Shown here: positions 17,026 to 25,991 of the stretch, in pieces | Position numbering within the stretch: the stretch's first letter is position 1 | Layout: every line of letters starts with the position of its first letter | Origin: Streptococcus cristatus ATCC 51100 | GTDB taxonomy: Bacteria; Bacillota; Bacilli; Lactobacillales; Streptococcaceae | Length of the DNA: 64,000 nt | Reading direction: 5' to 3' | NCBI RefSeq assembly: GCF_011612585.1 | Contig: NZ_CP050133.1 | Coordinates: 1,054,001-1,118,000, forward strand | Notes under the pieces: model-generated | What the model was told of the DNA's origin: nothing | Database searches by the model: none | Seen by the model: the letters and a program-made list of their open reading frames with translations, nothing else | Position numbers and translations under genes: made by a program

Positions 17026-17564
17026 TTATGCTCCATATTTTTTTCGTATAAGGAAATTTCTTTTGCAATTTGGGATTTGGCTGCTTTTCCCGTCAACAGT
17101 AATTTGATAGGTCTCATCACTTGCAGTCCTAGGCCACCCATTGCATAGTAAGACAGGCGATAGTAAAAATAATTAACAAATTCAATGATGGCAAACAACC
17201 AAAGTAAAACTCCAATAATGATATTACTGCTACTACTCACTCTAAAAGACCAGATCCAAATCGGTATATATGCAAGCAGCATCATAAAATTCAGAACTTT
17301 TAGTCCTTTATAAAGAGGTGCAAGTAGTTGAGTTCCCAAGGACTTCTTCTTTTGGATTCGTCTTAAACAGTTAAGCCAATAGAGGGAACCTTGAACCAAT
17401 ATCAGATTAAGAATTAACAGTGGAAAATAAAGGACGGCGCTGGATGTAGCAAATCGAGTCTCTGGTTTCGTATACAGAACATACACGATACAGAACAACA
17501 CGACACTTATCGATTCTCCTGAGGCCAAATAAATTAATTCCTGTTTGAGACTTCTTTTTTTCAA
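17022..17564 (-). CDS. Hypothetical membrane protein, about four TM segments
   Basis: A 180-residue membrane protein of unknown function with hydrophobic stretches near residues 12-31, 43-65, 93-107 and 115-133. The C-terminus is basic and cytoplasmic. The start is a TTG at 17564 with AGGAGG six bases upstream; no in-frame ATG is better placed. It begins the operon that continues into the lipoprotein, alkD-type and acetyltransferase genes. Confidence 0.65.
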   Translation of the reverse strand: MKKRSLKQELIYLASGESISVVLFCIVYVLYTKPETRFATSSAVLYFPLLILNLILVQGSLYWLNCLRRIQKKKSLGTQLLAPLYKGLKVLNFMMLLAYIPIWIWSFRVSSSSNIIIGVLLWLFAIIEFVNYFYYRLSYYAMGGLGLQVMRPIKLLLTGKAAKSQIAKEISLYEKNMEHK

Positions 17565-17642
17565 TGTTCATCCTCCTATGAGCAAAAAATAGGTGATTGG
17601 AATATGGCTTTATTATATCAAAACATCTGGAATTTAAGTCTA

Positions 17643-17680
17643 AAAAAAAGAGAGGTCAGACTCTGTTCAGCCCAACCTCT
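17643..17680 (-). terminator. Terminator after fhs
   Basis: AGAGGT (17675-17680 read on the minus strand) pairs with ACCTCT (17651-17656), followed by CTTTTTTTT on the minus strand, about 20 bp past the fhs stop. Confidence 0.8.
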
Positions 17681-17699
17681 TCTTATATCTTAAATTCAA

Positions 17700-19370
17700 T
17701 TAGAACAAACCAATCGCTGTACCATCGGCTGCCACATCCATATTGAGTGCTGCAGGACGTTTTGGTAGACCTGGCATGGTCATGACATCTCCTGTCAAAG
17801 CCACGATAAAGACTGCCCCAAGTTTTGGTACCAATTCACGAATGGTAATTTCAAAGTTTTCTGGTGCACCAAGAGCTGTAGGATTGTCAGAAAAGCTATA
17901 CTGCGTTTTGGCCATACAGATTGGCAGCTTGTCCCAGCCATTCTTGACAATTTCACGAATCTGAGTCTGCGCTTTTTTCTCAAAGTTTACTTTTGAACCG
18001 CGATAGATTTCAGTGACAATTTTCTCGATCTTCTCTTCGATAGTTGAATCATTGTCATAAAGACGAGTGTAGTGTGCTGGTTTTTCGTCAATGGTTTTGA
18101 CTACAGTTTCAGCTAGAGCCACACCGCCTTCAGCGCCATCAGCCCAGACACTGGCAAGCTCAACTGGTACCCCGATTTCTGCACAGAGTTCCTTAAGAGT
18201 CGCAATTTCAGCTTCTGTATCAGAGACAAATTCATTGATGGCTACGACCGCTGGAATACCGAACTTACGGATATTTTCAACGTGGCGTTTAAGGTTAGCA
18301 AAACCTACACGAACTGCTTCTACATTTTCTTCTGTAAGTGCATCCTTAGCAACGCCACCATTCATCTTAAGAGCACGAAGTGTTGCGACAATTACCACTG
18401 CATCTGGAGAAGTTGGTAAGTTCGGAGTCTTGATATCGAGGAATTTCTCAGCGCCAAGGTCTGCACCGAAGCCGGCCTCTGTCACTGTATAATCAGCCAA
18501 GCGTAGCGCTGTGCTAGTCGCCAAAACAGAGTTACAGCCATGGGCGATATTGGCAAACGGTCCGCCATGAACAAAGGCTGGTGTCCCGTAAATAGTCTGA
18601 ACTAGATTTGGCTTAATCGCATCTTTCAAGACTAATGCCAAGGCTCCTTCTACCTCAAGGTCACGAACATAGACTGGTGTGCGGTCATAACGATAACCGA
18701 TAACAATGTTTGCCAAGCGATTTTTCAAATCTTCAATATCTGTTGCCAAGCAAAGAATCGCCATAATTTCAGAAGCCACCGTGATATCAAAGCCATCTTC
18801 TCGCGGAATACCATTGACTGGACTTCCTAAGCCAACGGTCACATGACGAAGAGCCCGGTCATTCAGGTCAACCACCCGTTTCCAGATAATGCGACGCTGA
18901 TCGATTCCCAACTCATTTCCCTGATGCAGATGATTGTCGATAAGAGCAGACAGAGCATTATTAGCAGTCGTAATGGCATGCATGTCGCCAGTAAAATGTA
19001 AGTTAATATCTTCCATCGGTAGGACTTGCGCGTGACCACCACCAGCTGCTCCTCCTTTGATACCCATCACTGGCCCCAAAGACGGTTCGCGGATAGCAAT
19101 CATGGTTTTCTTGCCAATCTTATTAAGCGCATCAGCCAGTCCAATGGTAATGGTAGACTTACCTTCGCCAGCTGGCGTTGGATTGATTGCTGTTACCAAA
19201 ATCAGCTTGCCGACAGGATTTTTCGTTACCTCACGAATTTTGTCAAAACTGAGCTTGGCCTTGTACTTTCCGTACAGCTCCAAGTCGTCATAATCAATGC
19301 CAATCTTTTTTACTACATCCACAATAGGCTGTAATTCAACACTCTGAGCAATTTCGATATCTGTTTTCAT
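17700..19370 (-). CDS. fhs: Formate--tetrahydrofolate ligase
   Basis: Fhs makes 10-formyl-tetrahydrofolate from formate, THF and ATP, feeding purine synthesis and formyl-Met-tRNA. The length of 556 aa is exactly typical. The ATP-binding loop TPAGEGKST is at residues 65-73, followed by [19 protein letters not shown] and the GLPKRPAA segment near the C-terminus. It is monocistronic with its own promoter and terminator. No folate or ZTP riboswitch is seen in the short leader. Confidence 0.96.
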   Translation of the reverse strand: MKTDIEIAQSVELQPIVDVVKKIGIDYDDLELYGKYKAKLSFDKIREVTKNPVGKLILVTAINPTPAGEGKSTITIGLADALNKIGKKTMIAIREPSLGPVMGIKGGAAGGGHAQVLPMEDINLHFTGDMHAITTANNALSALIDNHLHQGNELGIDQRRIIWKRVVDLNDRALRHVTVGLGSPVNGIPREDGFDITVASEIMAILCLATDIEDLKNRLANIVIGYRYDRTPVYVRDLEVEGALALVLKDAIKPNLVQTIYGTPAFVHGGPFANIAHGCNSVLATSTALRLADYTVTEAGFGADLGAEKFLDIKTPNLPTSPDAVVIVATLRALKMNGGVAKDALTEENVEAVRVGFANLKRHVENIRKFGIPAVVAINEFVSDTEAEIATLKELCAEIGVPVELASVWADGAEGGVALAETVVKTIDEKPAHYTRLYDNDSTIEEKIEKIVTEIYRGSKVNFEKKAQTQIREIVKNGWDKLPICMAKTQYSFSDNPTALGAPENFEITIRELVPKLGAVFIVALTGDVMTMPGLPKRPAALNMDVAADGTAIGLF

Positions 19371-19398
19371 TAAGGAACTCCTCTAATTTGATAAAACT

Positions 19399-19407
19399 AT
19401 TATAACA
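19399..19407 (-). promoter_or_regulatory. Extended -10 promoter of fhs
   Basis: Minus-strand TGTTATAAT is a perfect extended -10 (TGnTATAAT) with no clear -35. It lies about 29 bp upstream of the fhs start, leaving a leader of roughly 20 bases. Confidence 0.55.
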
Positions 19408-19577
19408 AATATGATACAAAACTGCACATTTAAACTCCAATAGCAACATAATGTTCGGTAATTACTTTAAATATTTTTGCATGATGCATCTTTTCTAGTA
19501 AAAAAATAAGTTTGGCTAAATTGAGTATTAAGTTAATTTTATTTTACTAAATTCATTTTTTCTTGTAGAATAAAGCT

Positions 19578-20270
19578 ATGAATATATTGATTACCTCTGG
19601 CGGAACTAGTGAAAAAATCGACCAAGTCCGCTCTATCACTAATCATTCGACGGGTCAACTTGGAAAAATGATAGCCGAGCATTGCTTGGCCGAGGGGGCT
19701 TCGGTGACTCTGTTGACAACGGCTAAAGCTGTCAAACCTGACCCGCATGAAAACCTAACGATTAAGATCATTGAAGATACGGAGCAGCTCCTGACAGCTA
19801 TGGAAGGACTGGTGCCAGCTCATGATGTGCTCATTCATTCAATGGCTGTTTCTGACTATAAACCAGTGTATATGGTAGGATTTGAGGAGGTTCTTGCCAG
19901 TTCAGATTTGGCAGAATTTCTGGAAAAAAGTAATTCTGAAAGTAAGATTTCGTCTGCTGATGACTATCAGTTACTTTTCCTCAAGAAAAATCCTAAAATC
20001 ATCAGCAAGGTCAAGGAATGGAATCCCAATATTCGATTGATTGGCTTCAAGCTCTTGGTTGGCGTTTCTAAAGAAGAGTTGCTGGCTGCTGCTAGAGCTA
20101 GCCTTGAAAAAAATCAGGCTGAATTAATTGTAGCCAACGATTTGACTGAAATTTCTAGCGGGCAACACCACGCCTATCTCCTAGGAGCAGTCACTATCAC
20201 AGAAGCTTTCTCCAAGGCAGAAATTGCTGAACAATTGTTAAGGCATATCCAGAAAGGAGACAGTTCATGA
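19578..20270 (+). CDS. coaB: Phosphopantothenate--cysteine ligase
   Basis: CoaB joins 4'-phosphopantothenate to cysteine (CTP-dependent) in CoA synthesis. It is the separate, 230-residue form typical of streptococci, where coaB and coaC are not fused. Segments seen: ITSGGTSEKIDQVRSITNHSTGQLG at the N-terminus (shown in part), HSMAVSDYKP, FLKKNPKII and LIVANDL. No ribosome binding site precedes the ATG, while a TAGAAT -10 box ends seven bases upstream, so the message may be leaderless. The coaC start overlaps its stop by 4 bp. Confidence 0.92.
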   Translation: MNILITSGGTSEKIDQVRSITNHSTGQLGKMIAEHCLAEGASVTLLTTAKAVKPDPHENLTIKIIEDTEQLLTAMEGLVPAHDVLIHSMAVSDYKPVYMVGFEEVLASSDLAEFLEKSNSESKISSADDYQLLFLKKNPKIISKVKEWNPNIRLIGFKLLVGVSKEELLAAARASLEKNQAELIVANDLTEISSGQHHAYLLGAVTITEAFSKAEIAEQLLRHIQKGDSS

Positions 20271-20818
20271 CCCATGTTACTCTCGCTGTCACGGGCAGTA
20301 TTTCGGCCTATAAGGCAGCAGATATTACGAGCCAGCTAGGTAAGCTAGGCTATGGTGTGTCTGTTCTCATGACGGAAGCTGCTAGTCATTTTATCACTCC
20401 GCTTACCTTACAGGTTTTATCAAAGAATCCGGTCGCCCTCGAGCTTATGGACGAGCCAAGGCCAGACAAAGTCAATCATATTGAAATCGGCAAAGAAACG
20501 AATCTTTTTTTAGTCGCTCCTGCCACAGCCAATACTATCGCTAAACTGGCTAACGGTCTGGCAGACAATATGGTAACCGCTACAGCCCTTGCCCTTCCAT
20601 CTCATGTCAAAAAAGTCATTGCGCCAGCCATGAATACCAAGATGTATGAAAATCCACTGACTCAGCACAATTTGGAAAAATTAAAAGAATTTGGCTGGGA
20701 GATTATTGAACCACGTGAAGCTATTCTGGCTTGCGGAGACCATGGAGCTGGCGCTCTAGCTGATGTCAATATTATTATAGAAAAAGTAAAGGAAATTATA
20801 AATGAGAAAACAATCTAG
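20267..20818 (+). CDS. coaC: Phosphopantothenoylcysteine decarboxylase
   Basis: CoaC decarboxylates phosphopantothenoylcysteine using FMN. It is 183 aa with the flavin segment TGSISAYKAADI, the catalytic His in VNHIEIGKE, the PAMNTKMYENP motif and the reactive Cys in ILACGDHGAGALAD. It overlaps coaB by 4 bp (ATGA) and the ECF transporter gene by 17 bp, a tightly coupled CoA operon. Confidence 0.94.
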   Translation: MTHVTLAVTGSISAYKAADITSQLGKLGYGVSVLMTEAASHFITPLTLQVLSKNPVALELMDEPRPDKVNHIEIGKETNLFLVAPATANTIAKLANGLADNMVTATALALPSHVKKVIAPAMNTKMYENPLTQHNLEKLKEFGWEIIEPREAILACGDHGAGALADVNIIIEKVKEIINEKTI

Positions 20819-21365
20819 TATCGCGCAAATTGCTATCTTTTTTGCTATTATGTTAGTGCTCCATCTGCTGAGCTCTATTATTTTCAACCTACTACCAGTT
20901 CCGATTAAACCGACCATTATTCATATTCCAGTCATTATTGCTAGCATTATCTATGGACCGCGAATTGGAGCTATTTTAGGAGCTCTGATGGGAATAATTA
21001 GTGTTGTAACTAATACTGTTGTCCTGCTGCCGACTAGCTACCTCTTCAGTCCTTTTGTAGAAAACGGAAGCATCAATTCATTGATGATTGCTATGGTTCC
21101 ACGTATTCTAATCGGAATCACCCCGTATTTTGTCTACAAATGGATGAAAAACAAGCCAGGTTTAGTTTTAGCTGGTGCCGTGGGCTCAATGACTAACACC
21201 ATCTTCGTTCTCGGAGGAATTTTCATTCTATTTTCATCTGTTTACAATGGAGACATCAGAGCCATGCTTGCATTGATTTTTTCAGCTAATGCAATCTCAG
21301 AAATGATTATTTCTGCTATCCTTACAGTTGCAATCGTTCCAGCACTTGAAAAACTTAAAAAATAA
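20802..21365 (+). CDS. ECF transporter S component, probable pantothenate (PanT-like)
   Basis: A 187-residue integral membrane protein with about six hydrophobic segments, starting MRKQSSIAQIAIFFAIMLVL. It has the ECF S-component look: VPIKPTIIHIPVIIASIIYGPRIGA, with the Gly-rich contact region after the first two helices. Overlap with coaC and the coaB-coaC context predict pantothenate as the substrate, delivered to the shared EcfAA'T module encoded elsewhere. The function is inferred from context. Confidence 0.8.
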   Translation: MRKQSSIAQIAIFFAIMLVLHLLSSIIFNLLPVPIKPTIIHIPVIIASIIYGPRIGAILGALMGIISVVTNTVVLLPTSYLFSPFVENGSINSLMIAMVPRILIGITPYFVYKWMKNKPGLVLAGAVGSMTNTIFVLGGIFILFSSVYNGDIRAMLALIFSANAISEMIISAILTVAIVPALEKLKK

Positions 21366-21390
21366 TCACCTAGCGTGATTATTTTTTTGA
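21361..21390 (+). terminator. Terminator of the coaB-coaC-ECF operon
   Basis: AATAATCAC (21361-21369) pairs with GTGATTATT (21375-21383) with a 5-base loop and a T run. The stem begins within the stop codon of the transporter gene. Confidence 0.9.
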
Positions 21391-21464
21391 TCCAAGCATG
21401 TTCATTTTTTCAAAGTATTTCACTATTTTTTAGGTCGGTACTTTCAAAAAATATGAAAATATGT

Positions 21465-21483
21465 TACAATGAAAGCGATTGAA
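21465..21483 (+). promoter_or_regulatory. pgm -10 box overlapping a cre-like sequence
   Basis: TACAAT at 21465-21470 is a probable -10. The overlapping TGAAAGCGATTGAA (21470-21483) matches the cre core with two mismatches. If real it would place CcpA over the transcription start. Weak. Confidence 0.35.
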
Positions 21484-21559
21484 CAAACAAGGAAATCTTG
21501 TGCCCTTTCTTAAAAACACACAGTGATTTTCTATCTTAAATATAAAGGAGACTCTACCT

Positions 21560-23278
21560 ATGACCTATCAAGATAACTTCCAAAAATGGCTTGATTTTGC
21601 TGAACTTCCTGATTATCTTCGGAAAGATTTAGAAGGTATGGACGAAAAAACTAAGGAAGATGCCTTTTATACAAACCTTGAATTCGGTACTGCTGGTATG
21701 CGTGGTTTAATTGGCGCTGGTACCAACCGTATTAATATTTATGTTGTCCGTCAGGCAACGGAAGGTTTGGCTCGTTTGATTGACGAAAAAGGAGATGAGT
21801 TCAAAAAACGTGGTGTAGCAATCGCCTACGACTCTCGCCACTTCTCACCAGAGTTTGCTTTTGAATCTGCTGCTGTTTTGGCTAAGCACGGCATCAAGTC
21901 TTATGTCTTTGAAAGCCTGCGCCCAACTCCAGAACTTTCATTTGCGGTACGTCACTTAGGAACTTTTGCTGGTATTATGATTACAGCCAGCCACAACCCT
22001 GCTCCATTTAACGGCTACAAGGTATATGGTGAAGACGGCGGACAAATGCCTCCGCATGATGCAGATGCATTGACTGACTACATCCGTGCGATTGAAAATC
22101 CTTTTGCTATCGAGGTTGCTGATGTGGAAGCTGAAAAAGCTTCTGGCTTGATTGAAGTTATCGGCGAAGCTGTCGATGTAGAATACCTCAAAGAAGTTAA
22201 AGATGTCAATATCAACCAAAAACTGATTGATGAATACGGCAAGGACATGAAGATTGTCTATACTCCTCTTCACGGTACTGGTGAAATGCTGGCTCGTCGC
22301 GCTTTGGCTCAAGCAGGATTTGACTCTGTGCAAGTCGTTGAAGCTCAAGCTGTAGCCGACCCTGACTTCTCAACCGTTAAATCTCCAAACCCTGAAAGCC
22401 AAGCAGCCTTTGCCCTTGCTGAAGAACTTGGTCGGCAAGTAGGTGCTGATGTTCTTGTCGCAACTGACCCTGACGCTGACCGTGTCGGTGTAGAAGTTCT
22501 GCAAAAAGACGGAAGCTACCTCAACCTTTCTGGCAATCAAATCGGTGCCATCATGGCTAAATATATCTTGGAAGCTCATAAGAGTGCTGGAACTCTGCCA
22601 GCTAACGCAGCTCTCTGCAAGTCTATCGTTTCTACTGACTTAGTGACTAAGATTGCTGAAAGCTATGGCGCAACCATGTTCAACGTCTTGACTGGTTTCA
22701 AATTTATCGCAGAGAAAATCCAAGAATTTGAAGAAAAGCACAACCACACCTACATGATGGGATTTGAAGAAAGTTTCGGTTACTTGATCAAACCATTCGT
22801 ACGTGATAAAGACGCTATCCAAGCTGTTTTGGTCGTGGCTGAGCTAGCTGCCTACTACCGCTCACGTGGCTTGACTCTGGCCGACGGTATCGAAGAAATC
22901 TATAAAGAATACGGCTACTACGCAGAAAAGACTATCTCTGTAACCTTGTCTGGTGTTGACGGTGCTGAGCAAATCAAGGCTATCATGGCTAAATTCCGTG
23001 ACAATGGTCCGAAAGAATGGAACCAAACAGCTATTACTGTCGTAGAAGACTTTAAGGCTCAAACTGCTACTGCTGCAGATGGTACTGTTACAAACTTGAC
23101 AACTCCTCCAAGCGACGTCTTGAAATACACACTTGCGGATGGTTCATGGATTGCTGTCCGTCCATCCGGAACAGAACCAAAAATCAAGTTCTACATTGCC
23201 GTTGTCGGCGATAGCAATGAGGATGCGCAAGCTAAGATTGCAAATATTGAAGCGGAAATCAATGCTTTTGTAAAATAA
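21560..23278 (+). CDS. pgm: Phosphoglucomutase / phospho-sugar mutase
   Basis: Alpha-D-phosphohexomutase of 572 aa, converting glucose-6-P and glucose-1-P for glycogen, capsule and cell-wall precursors. The phosphoserine loop is ITASHNP (S144), the metal loop DPDADRVG, the sugar-binding loop GFEESFGY and the phosphate-binding loop RPSGTEPKIKFY. AAAGGAG lies before the ATG at 21560. It is monocistronic, with a terminator directly after. Confidence 0.94.
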   Translation: MTYQDNFQKWLDFAELPDYLRKDLEGMDEKTKEDAFYTNLEFGTAGMRGLIGAGTNRINIYVVRQATEGLARLIDEKGDEFKKRGVAIAYDSRHFSPEFAFESAAVLAKHGIKSYVFESLRPTPELSFAVRHLGTFAGIMITASHNPAPFNGYKVYGEDGGQMPPHDADALTDYIRAIENPFAIEVADVEAEKASGLIEVIGEAVDVEYLKEVKDVNINQKLIDEYGKDMKIVYTPLHGTGEMLARRALAQAGFDSVQVVEAQAVADPDFSTVKSPNPESQAAFALAEELGRQVGADVLVATDPDADRVGVEVLQKDGSYLNLSGNQIGAIMAKYILEAHKSAGTLPANAALCKSIVSTDLVTKIAESYGATMFNVLTGFKFIAEKIQEFEEKHNHTYMMGFEESFGYLIKPFVRDKDAIQAVLVVAELAAYYRSRGLTLADGIEEIYKEYGYYAEKTISVTLSGVDGAEQIKAIMAKFRDNGPKEWNQTAITVVEDFKAQTATAADGTVTNLTTPPSDVLKYTLADGSWIAVRPSGTEPKIKFYIAVVGDSNEDAQAKIANIEAEINAFVK

Positions 23279-23287
23279 GCAATTATA

Positions 23288-23319
23288 AAAGATGAGACGA
23301 ACCAATCTCATCTTTTTTT
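23288..23319 (+). terminator. Terminator after pgm
   Basis: AAAGATGAGA (23288-23297) / TCTCATCTTT (23306-23315) with an 8-base loop, then T residues. Confidence 0.9.
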
Positions 23320-23389
23320 CGTATCAAATCTAAGCAATTTTAGAAACTTTATGGCATACTAGTTTTATCAAAAGAAATGAGGATTATTT

Positions 23390-23737
23390 ATGGAACAATT
23401 TGCTCAAAATATTAAAGACTTGGAAGTCACAACTGTTGACCGTACTCGTCAAGCGATTGCTGACAAAGAGACTGCAACTTTCTTCGTCGGTCGTAAAACT
23501 TGCCCTTACTGCCGTAAATTCGCAGCTACTCTTGCTGGCGTTGTCGCTGATACCAAGGCGCATATTTTCTTTATCAATAGCGAAGAATCTACCGAATTAG
23601 AGAAACTGCAAGCCTTCCGCTCTGAATACAGCATTCCGACAGTCCCTGGTTTTGTTCATGTTCAAGACGGTCAAGTATCTGTTCGTTGTGATTCTTCTAT
23701 GACTGCAGATGAAATTAAAGCTTTTGCAAACTTGTAA
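23390..23737 (+). CDS. bta: Thioredoxin-like bacteriocin transport accessory protein
   Basis: A 115-residue thioredoxin-fold protein of the PedC/Bta family with redox motif CPYC (TCPYCRKF) and cis-Pro loop IPTVPGF. It has no signal peptide, so it probably acts in the cytoplasm. The name comes from pediocin-type operons, but in streptococci it is a stand-alone core gene and no bacteriocin gene is near. It could act as a general thiol oxidoreductase. Confidence 0.82.
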   Translation: MEQFAQNIKDLEVTTVDRTRQAIADKETATFFVGRKTCPYCRKFAATLAGVVADTKAHIFFINSEESTELEKLQAFRSEYSIPTVPGFVHVQDGQVSVRCDSSMTADEIKAFANL

Positions 23738-23747
23738 AATTGATTCA

Positions 23748-23782
23748 AAAAAATCTGAGACCAAATTAGTCTCAGATTTTTT
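23748..23782. terminator. Bidirectional terminator between bta and mutY
   Basis: AAATCTGAGAC (23751-23761) / GTCTCAGATTT (23769-23779) flanked by A and T runs on both sides, serving the two convergent genes. Confidence 0.9.
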
Positions 23783-24941
23783 ATTTATTTCTAACATCTT
23801 GAAAAGCCTCCCACATCTTCTGCTGGGGCTTGGCAAAGGGGTAATTGCCAAATTCTTCTGGATCAAGCCACAAGACCTCTCCGTCTGCTGCGTGCTGGCT
23901 ATCTTTGACTCGACCGTAAGCCAGCTGTATATGCCACTTGCGATGACTGAATACATGTTGCACCTTTGGAAAGGACTTCTGCTGCCAATCGACAATCAAC
24001 TCATAATCCTGCTCAAAGCTTTCTTGAGGAGACAGATCCAGATTGGGCTGATTTTCAGCTACCTCAAAGAGAGACATCTGATTATCTGATTGAAATTCTT
24101 CGACTTCAATCAAGGGAAAATGCCAAAAACCAAATAACAAGCCAGCAGCCTCATTTTTTTCAAGCAAGAATTCTCCTTGCTCATTTTCGATAATCAAGCC
24201 TTGAAGATAGACCGGAACTGGCTTCTTTTTAGGTGCTTTAATTGGATATTTATCCATGGTCCCGTGCAAATAGGCTGCACTGAACTCCTTTACAGGACTG
24301 TCTTCTGGATGAGGATTGACAGGAGCTTCGATATCCGATCCCAGATCCATCAGCGCTTGATTAAAATCTCCAGGTCTATCTGGATCAATCAGAATCTCCA
24401 TCATAGCCTGAAAGACCTTGCGATTGCTGGGTTGGCCAATATCTAAATCAACTTCAAACAATCGACTCAGCACCCGCATGACGTTGCCATCCACCGCAGG
24501 CTCAGGAAGCCCAAAGGCAATACTAGCAATGGCACCAGCCGTATAAGGTCCAATTCCTTTGAGGCTAGCAATTTCTTCATAGCTATCAGGAAATTTTCCA
24601 GCGAAATCCGTCATTATCTGCTGGGCTGCTTTTTGCATATTTCGCACCCGCGAATAATAGCCCAAACCTTCCCAAGCTTTGAGCAGTCTCTCCTCTGGCG
24701 CTTGCGCTAAGTCGGCCACAGTTGGAAACCAGTCAAGAAAGCGCTCATAGTAAGGAATCACAGTGTCCACCCGAGTCTGTTGCAGCATAATTTCAGAAAC
24801 CCAGATATGATAAGGATTGTTTGTTCTGCGCCATGGCAGATCACGTTTGTTTTCATCATACCAAGTTAATAATTTCTCGCGAAAAGAGGCAATCTTCTCC
24901 TCTTCCCACATTTCAATTCCAAATTTTTTAAAATCTAACAT
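23781..24941 (-). CDS. mutY: A/G-specific adenine glycosylase lacking the Fe-S cluster
   Basis: MutY removes adenine mispaired with 8-oxoguanine. With ATG 24941 (MLDFKKFG) the protein is 386 aa. The catalytic Glu is in WVSEIMLQQTRV (E50), the helix-hairpin-helix is LKGIGPYTAGAIA, and the catalytic Asp is in VDGNVMRV (D151). A Nudix-like 8-oxoG recognition domain follows (GLLFGFWHFPLIE). After LMDLGSDIEAPVNP, where most MutY proteins carry four Cys for a 4Fe-4S cluster, there is none; the whole protein has no Cys. Cluster-less MutY is known in some lactic acid bacteria. Confidence 0.93.
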   Translation of the reverse strand: MLDFKKFGIEMWEEEKIASFREKLLTWYDENKRDLPWRRTNNPYHIWVSEIMLQQTRVDTVIPYYERFLDWFPTVADLAQAPEERLLKAWEGLGYYSRVRNMQKAAQQIMTDFAGKFPDSYEEIASLKGIGPYTAGAIASIAFGLPEPAVDGNVMRVLSRLFEVDLDIGQPSNRKVFQAMMEILIDPDRPGDFNQALMDLGSDIEAPVNPHPEDSPVKEFSAAYLHGTMDKYPIKAPKKKPVPVYLQGLIIENEQGEFLLEKNEAAGLLFGFWHFPLIEVEEFQSDNQMSLFEVAENQPNLDLSPQESFEQDYELIVDWQQKSFPKVQHVFSHRKWHIQLAYGRVKDSQHAADGEVLWLDPEEFGNYPFAKPQQKMWEAFQDVRNK

Positions 24942-24960
24942 TTCTCTCATACTTAAACAG

Positions 24961-24993
24961 ACTAAAAAAGATGAATTACTCATCTTTTTTAGT
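24961..24993. terminator. Terminator after pta
   Basis: ACTAAAAAAGATGA / TCATCTTTTTTAGT (24961-24974, 24980-24993), a 14-bp perfect stem with A and T runs. It ends the pta transcript on the minus strand, just upstream of mutY. Confidence 0.88.
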
Positions 24994-24997
24994 TATT

Positions 24998-25972
24998 TTA
25001 TTGGTCAACACTTTGTGCAGCTGTAATCAGTGTTAAGTTATAAACGTCATCTGAATTACATCCGCGTGAAAGGTCATTTACTGGCTTGTTCAATCCTTGA
25101 AGAACTGGACCGACAGCTGAGAACCCACCTAAACGCTCTGCCATTTTATAGCCGATATTTCCAGCTTCAATACTTGGAAAGACAAAGACAGTCGCTTTAC
25201 CTGCAACCTTGCTTCCTGGAGCTTTCAGGGCTGCTGTGCTTGGTACAAAGGCAGCGTCAAATTGCAATTCCCCATCAACTTCTAAGTCTGGGCGCAAGTC
25301 ATGGACCAACTTAGTCGCTTGAACCACTTTATCAACGCTTTCTCCAAAGCCAGAACCTTTCGTTGAATAGCTCAGCATAGCAATCTTAGGATCAATGCCA
25401 AACATTTTAGCTGTCACAGCTGAGTTAATCGCAATTTCTGCCAAGGCTTCTGAGTCAGGATTGATATTAATGGCACAGTCGCTGAAAAGATAACGTTCTG
25501 AACCACGCACCATGAGGAAGGCACCTGAAGTTCTTGTTACATTTGGACGTGTTTTAATGATTTGCAATGCTGGACGCACTGTAGCAGCTGTAGAGTGGAT
25601 AGAGCCAGAAACCATACCATCTACGATACCGAGGTAGACTAGCATCACCCCAAAATAATTAACGTCTGTTCTTAAAAGCTCAAGAGCTTCTTCTTCACTG
25701 ACTTTGCCCTTACGACGTTCCACAAGAGCAGCTACCATTTCTTCCATTCTGTCATAGTTTTTAGGATCTATGACTTCATATCCGTCCATGATATTTTCGA
25801 TTTCCAAGTAAATACGGATCTTATCTGGATTCCCCAAAAGAACTGGTGTAACTTCTGATTCTTTTACTATGCGTTTAACCGCTTGAAGAATACGCGGTTC
25901 TTGCCCTTCTGGCAATACAATACGAACATTTTTACCAACAACTGAGTCTCTTAGACTTTCAAAAACTTCCAT
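24998..25972 (-). CDS. pta: Phosphate acetyltransferase
   Basis: Pta interconverts acetyl-CoA and acetyl phosphate, giving ATP with AckA. The 324 aa length and segments (VVLPEGQEPRILQA-like start, GMVSGSIHSTAATVRPALQ, LFSDCAIN, LSYSTKGSG, VFPSIEAGNIGYK) are those of the short EutD/Pta type. It lies 19 bp after the rluD-like gene in a relQ-nadK-rluD-pta string, an arrangement common in streptococci. It would handle acetyl-CoA from the nearby acyl-CoA pathway as well as from pyruvate. Confidence 0.93.
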   Translation of the reverse strand: MEVFESLRDSVVGKNVRIVLPEGQEPRILQAVKRIVKESEVTPVLLGNPDKIRIYLEIENIMDGYEVIDPKNYDRMEEMVAALVERRKGKVSEEEALELLRTDVNYFGVMLVYLGIVDGMVSGSIHSTAATVRPALQIIKTRPNVTRTSGAFLMVRGSERYLFSDCAININPDSEALAEIAINSAVTAKMFGIDPKIAMLSYSTKGSGFGESVDKVVQATKLVHDLRPDLEVDGELQFDAAFVPSTAALKAPGSKVAGKATVFVFPSIEAGNIGYKMAERLGGFSAVGPVLQGLNKPVNDLSRGCNSDDVYNLTLITAAQSVDQ

Positions 25973-25991
25973 GAGTTTCTCCTTTAAAATT

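Noticed and set aside
19371..19577. ZTP or tetrahydrofolate riboswitch for fhs
   Set aside because: The fhs leader predicted from its extended -10 promoter is only about 20 bases long and no riboswitch core is visible.
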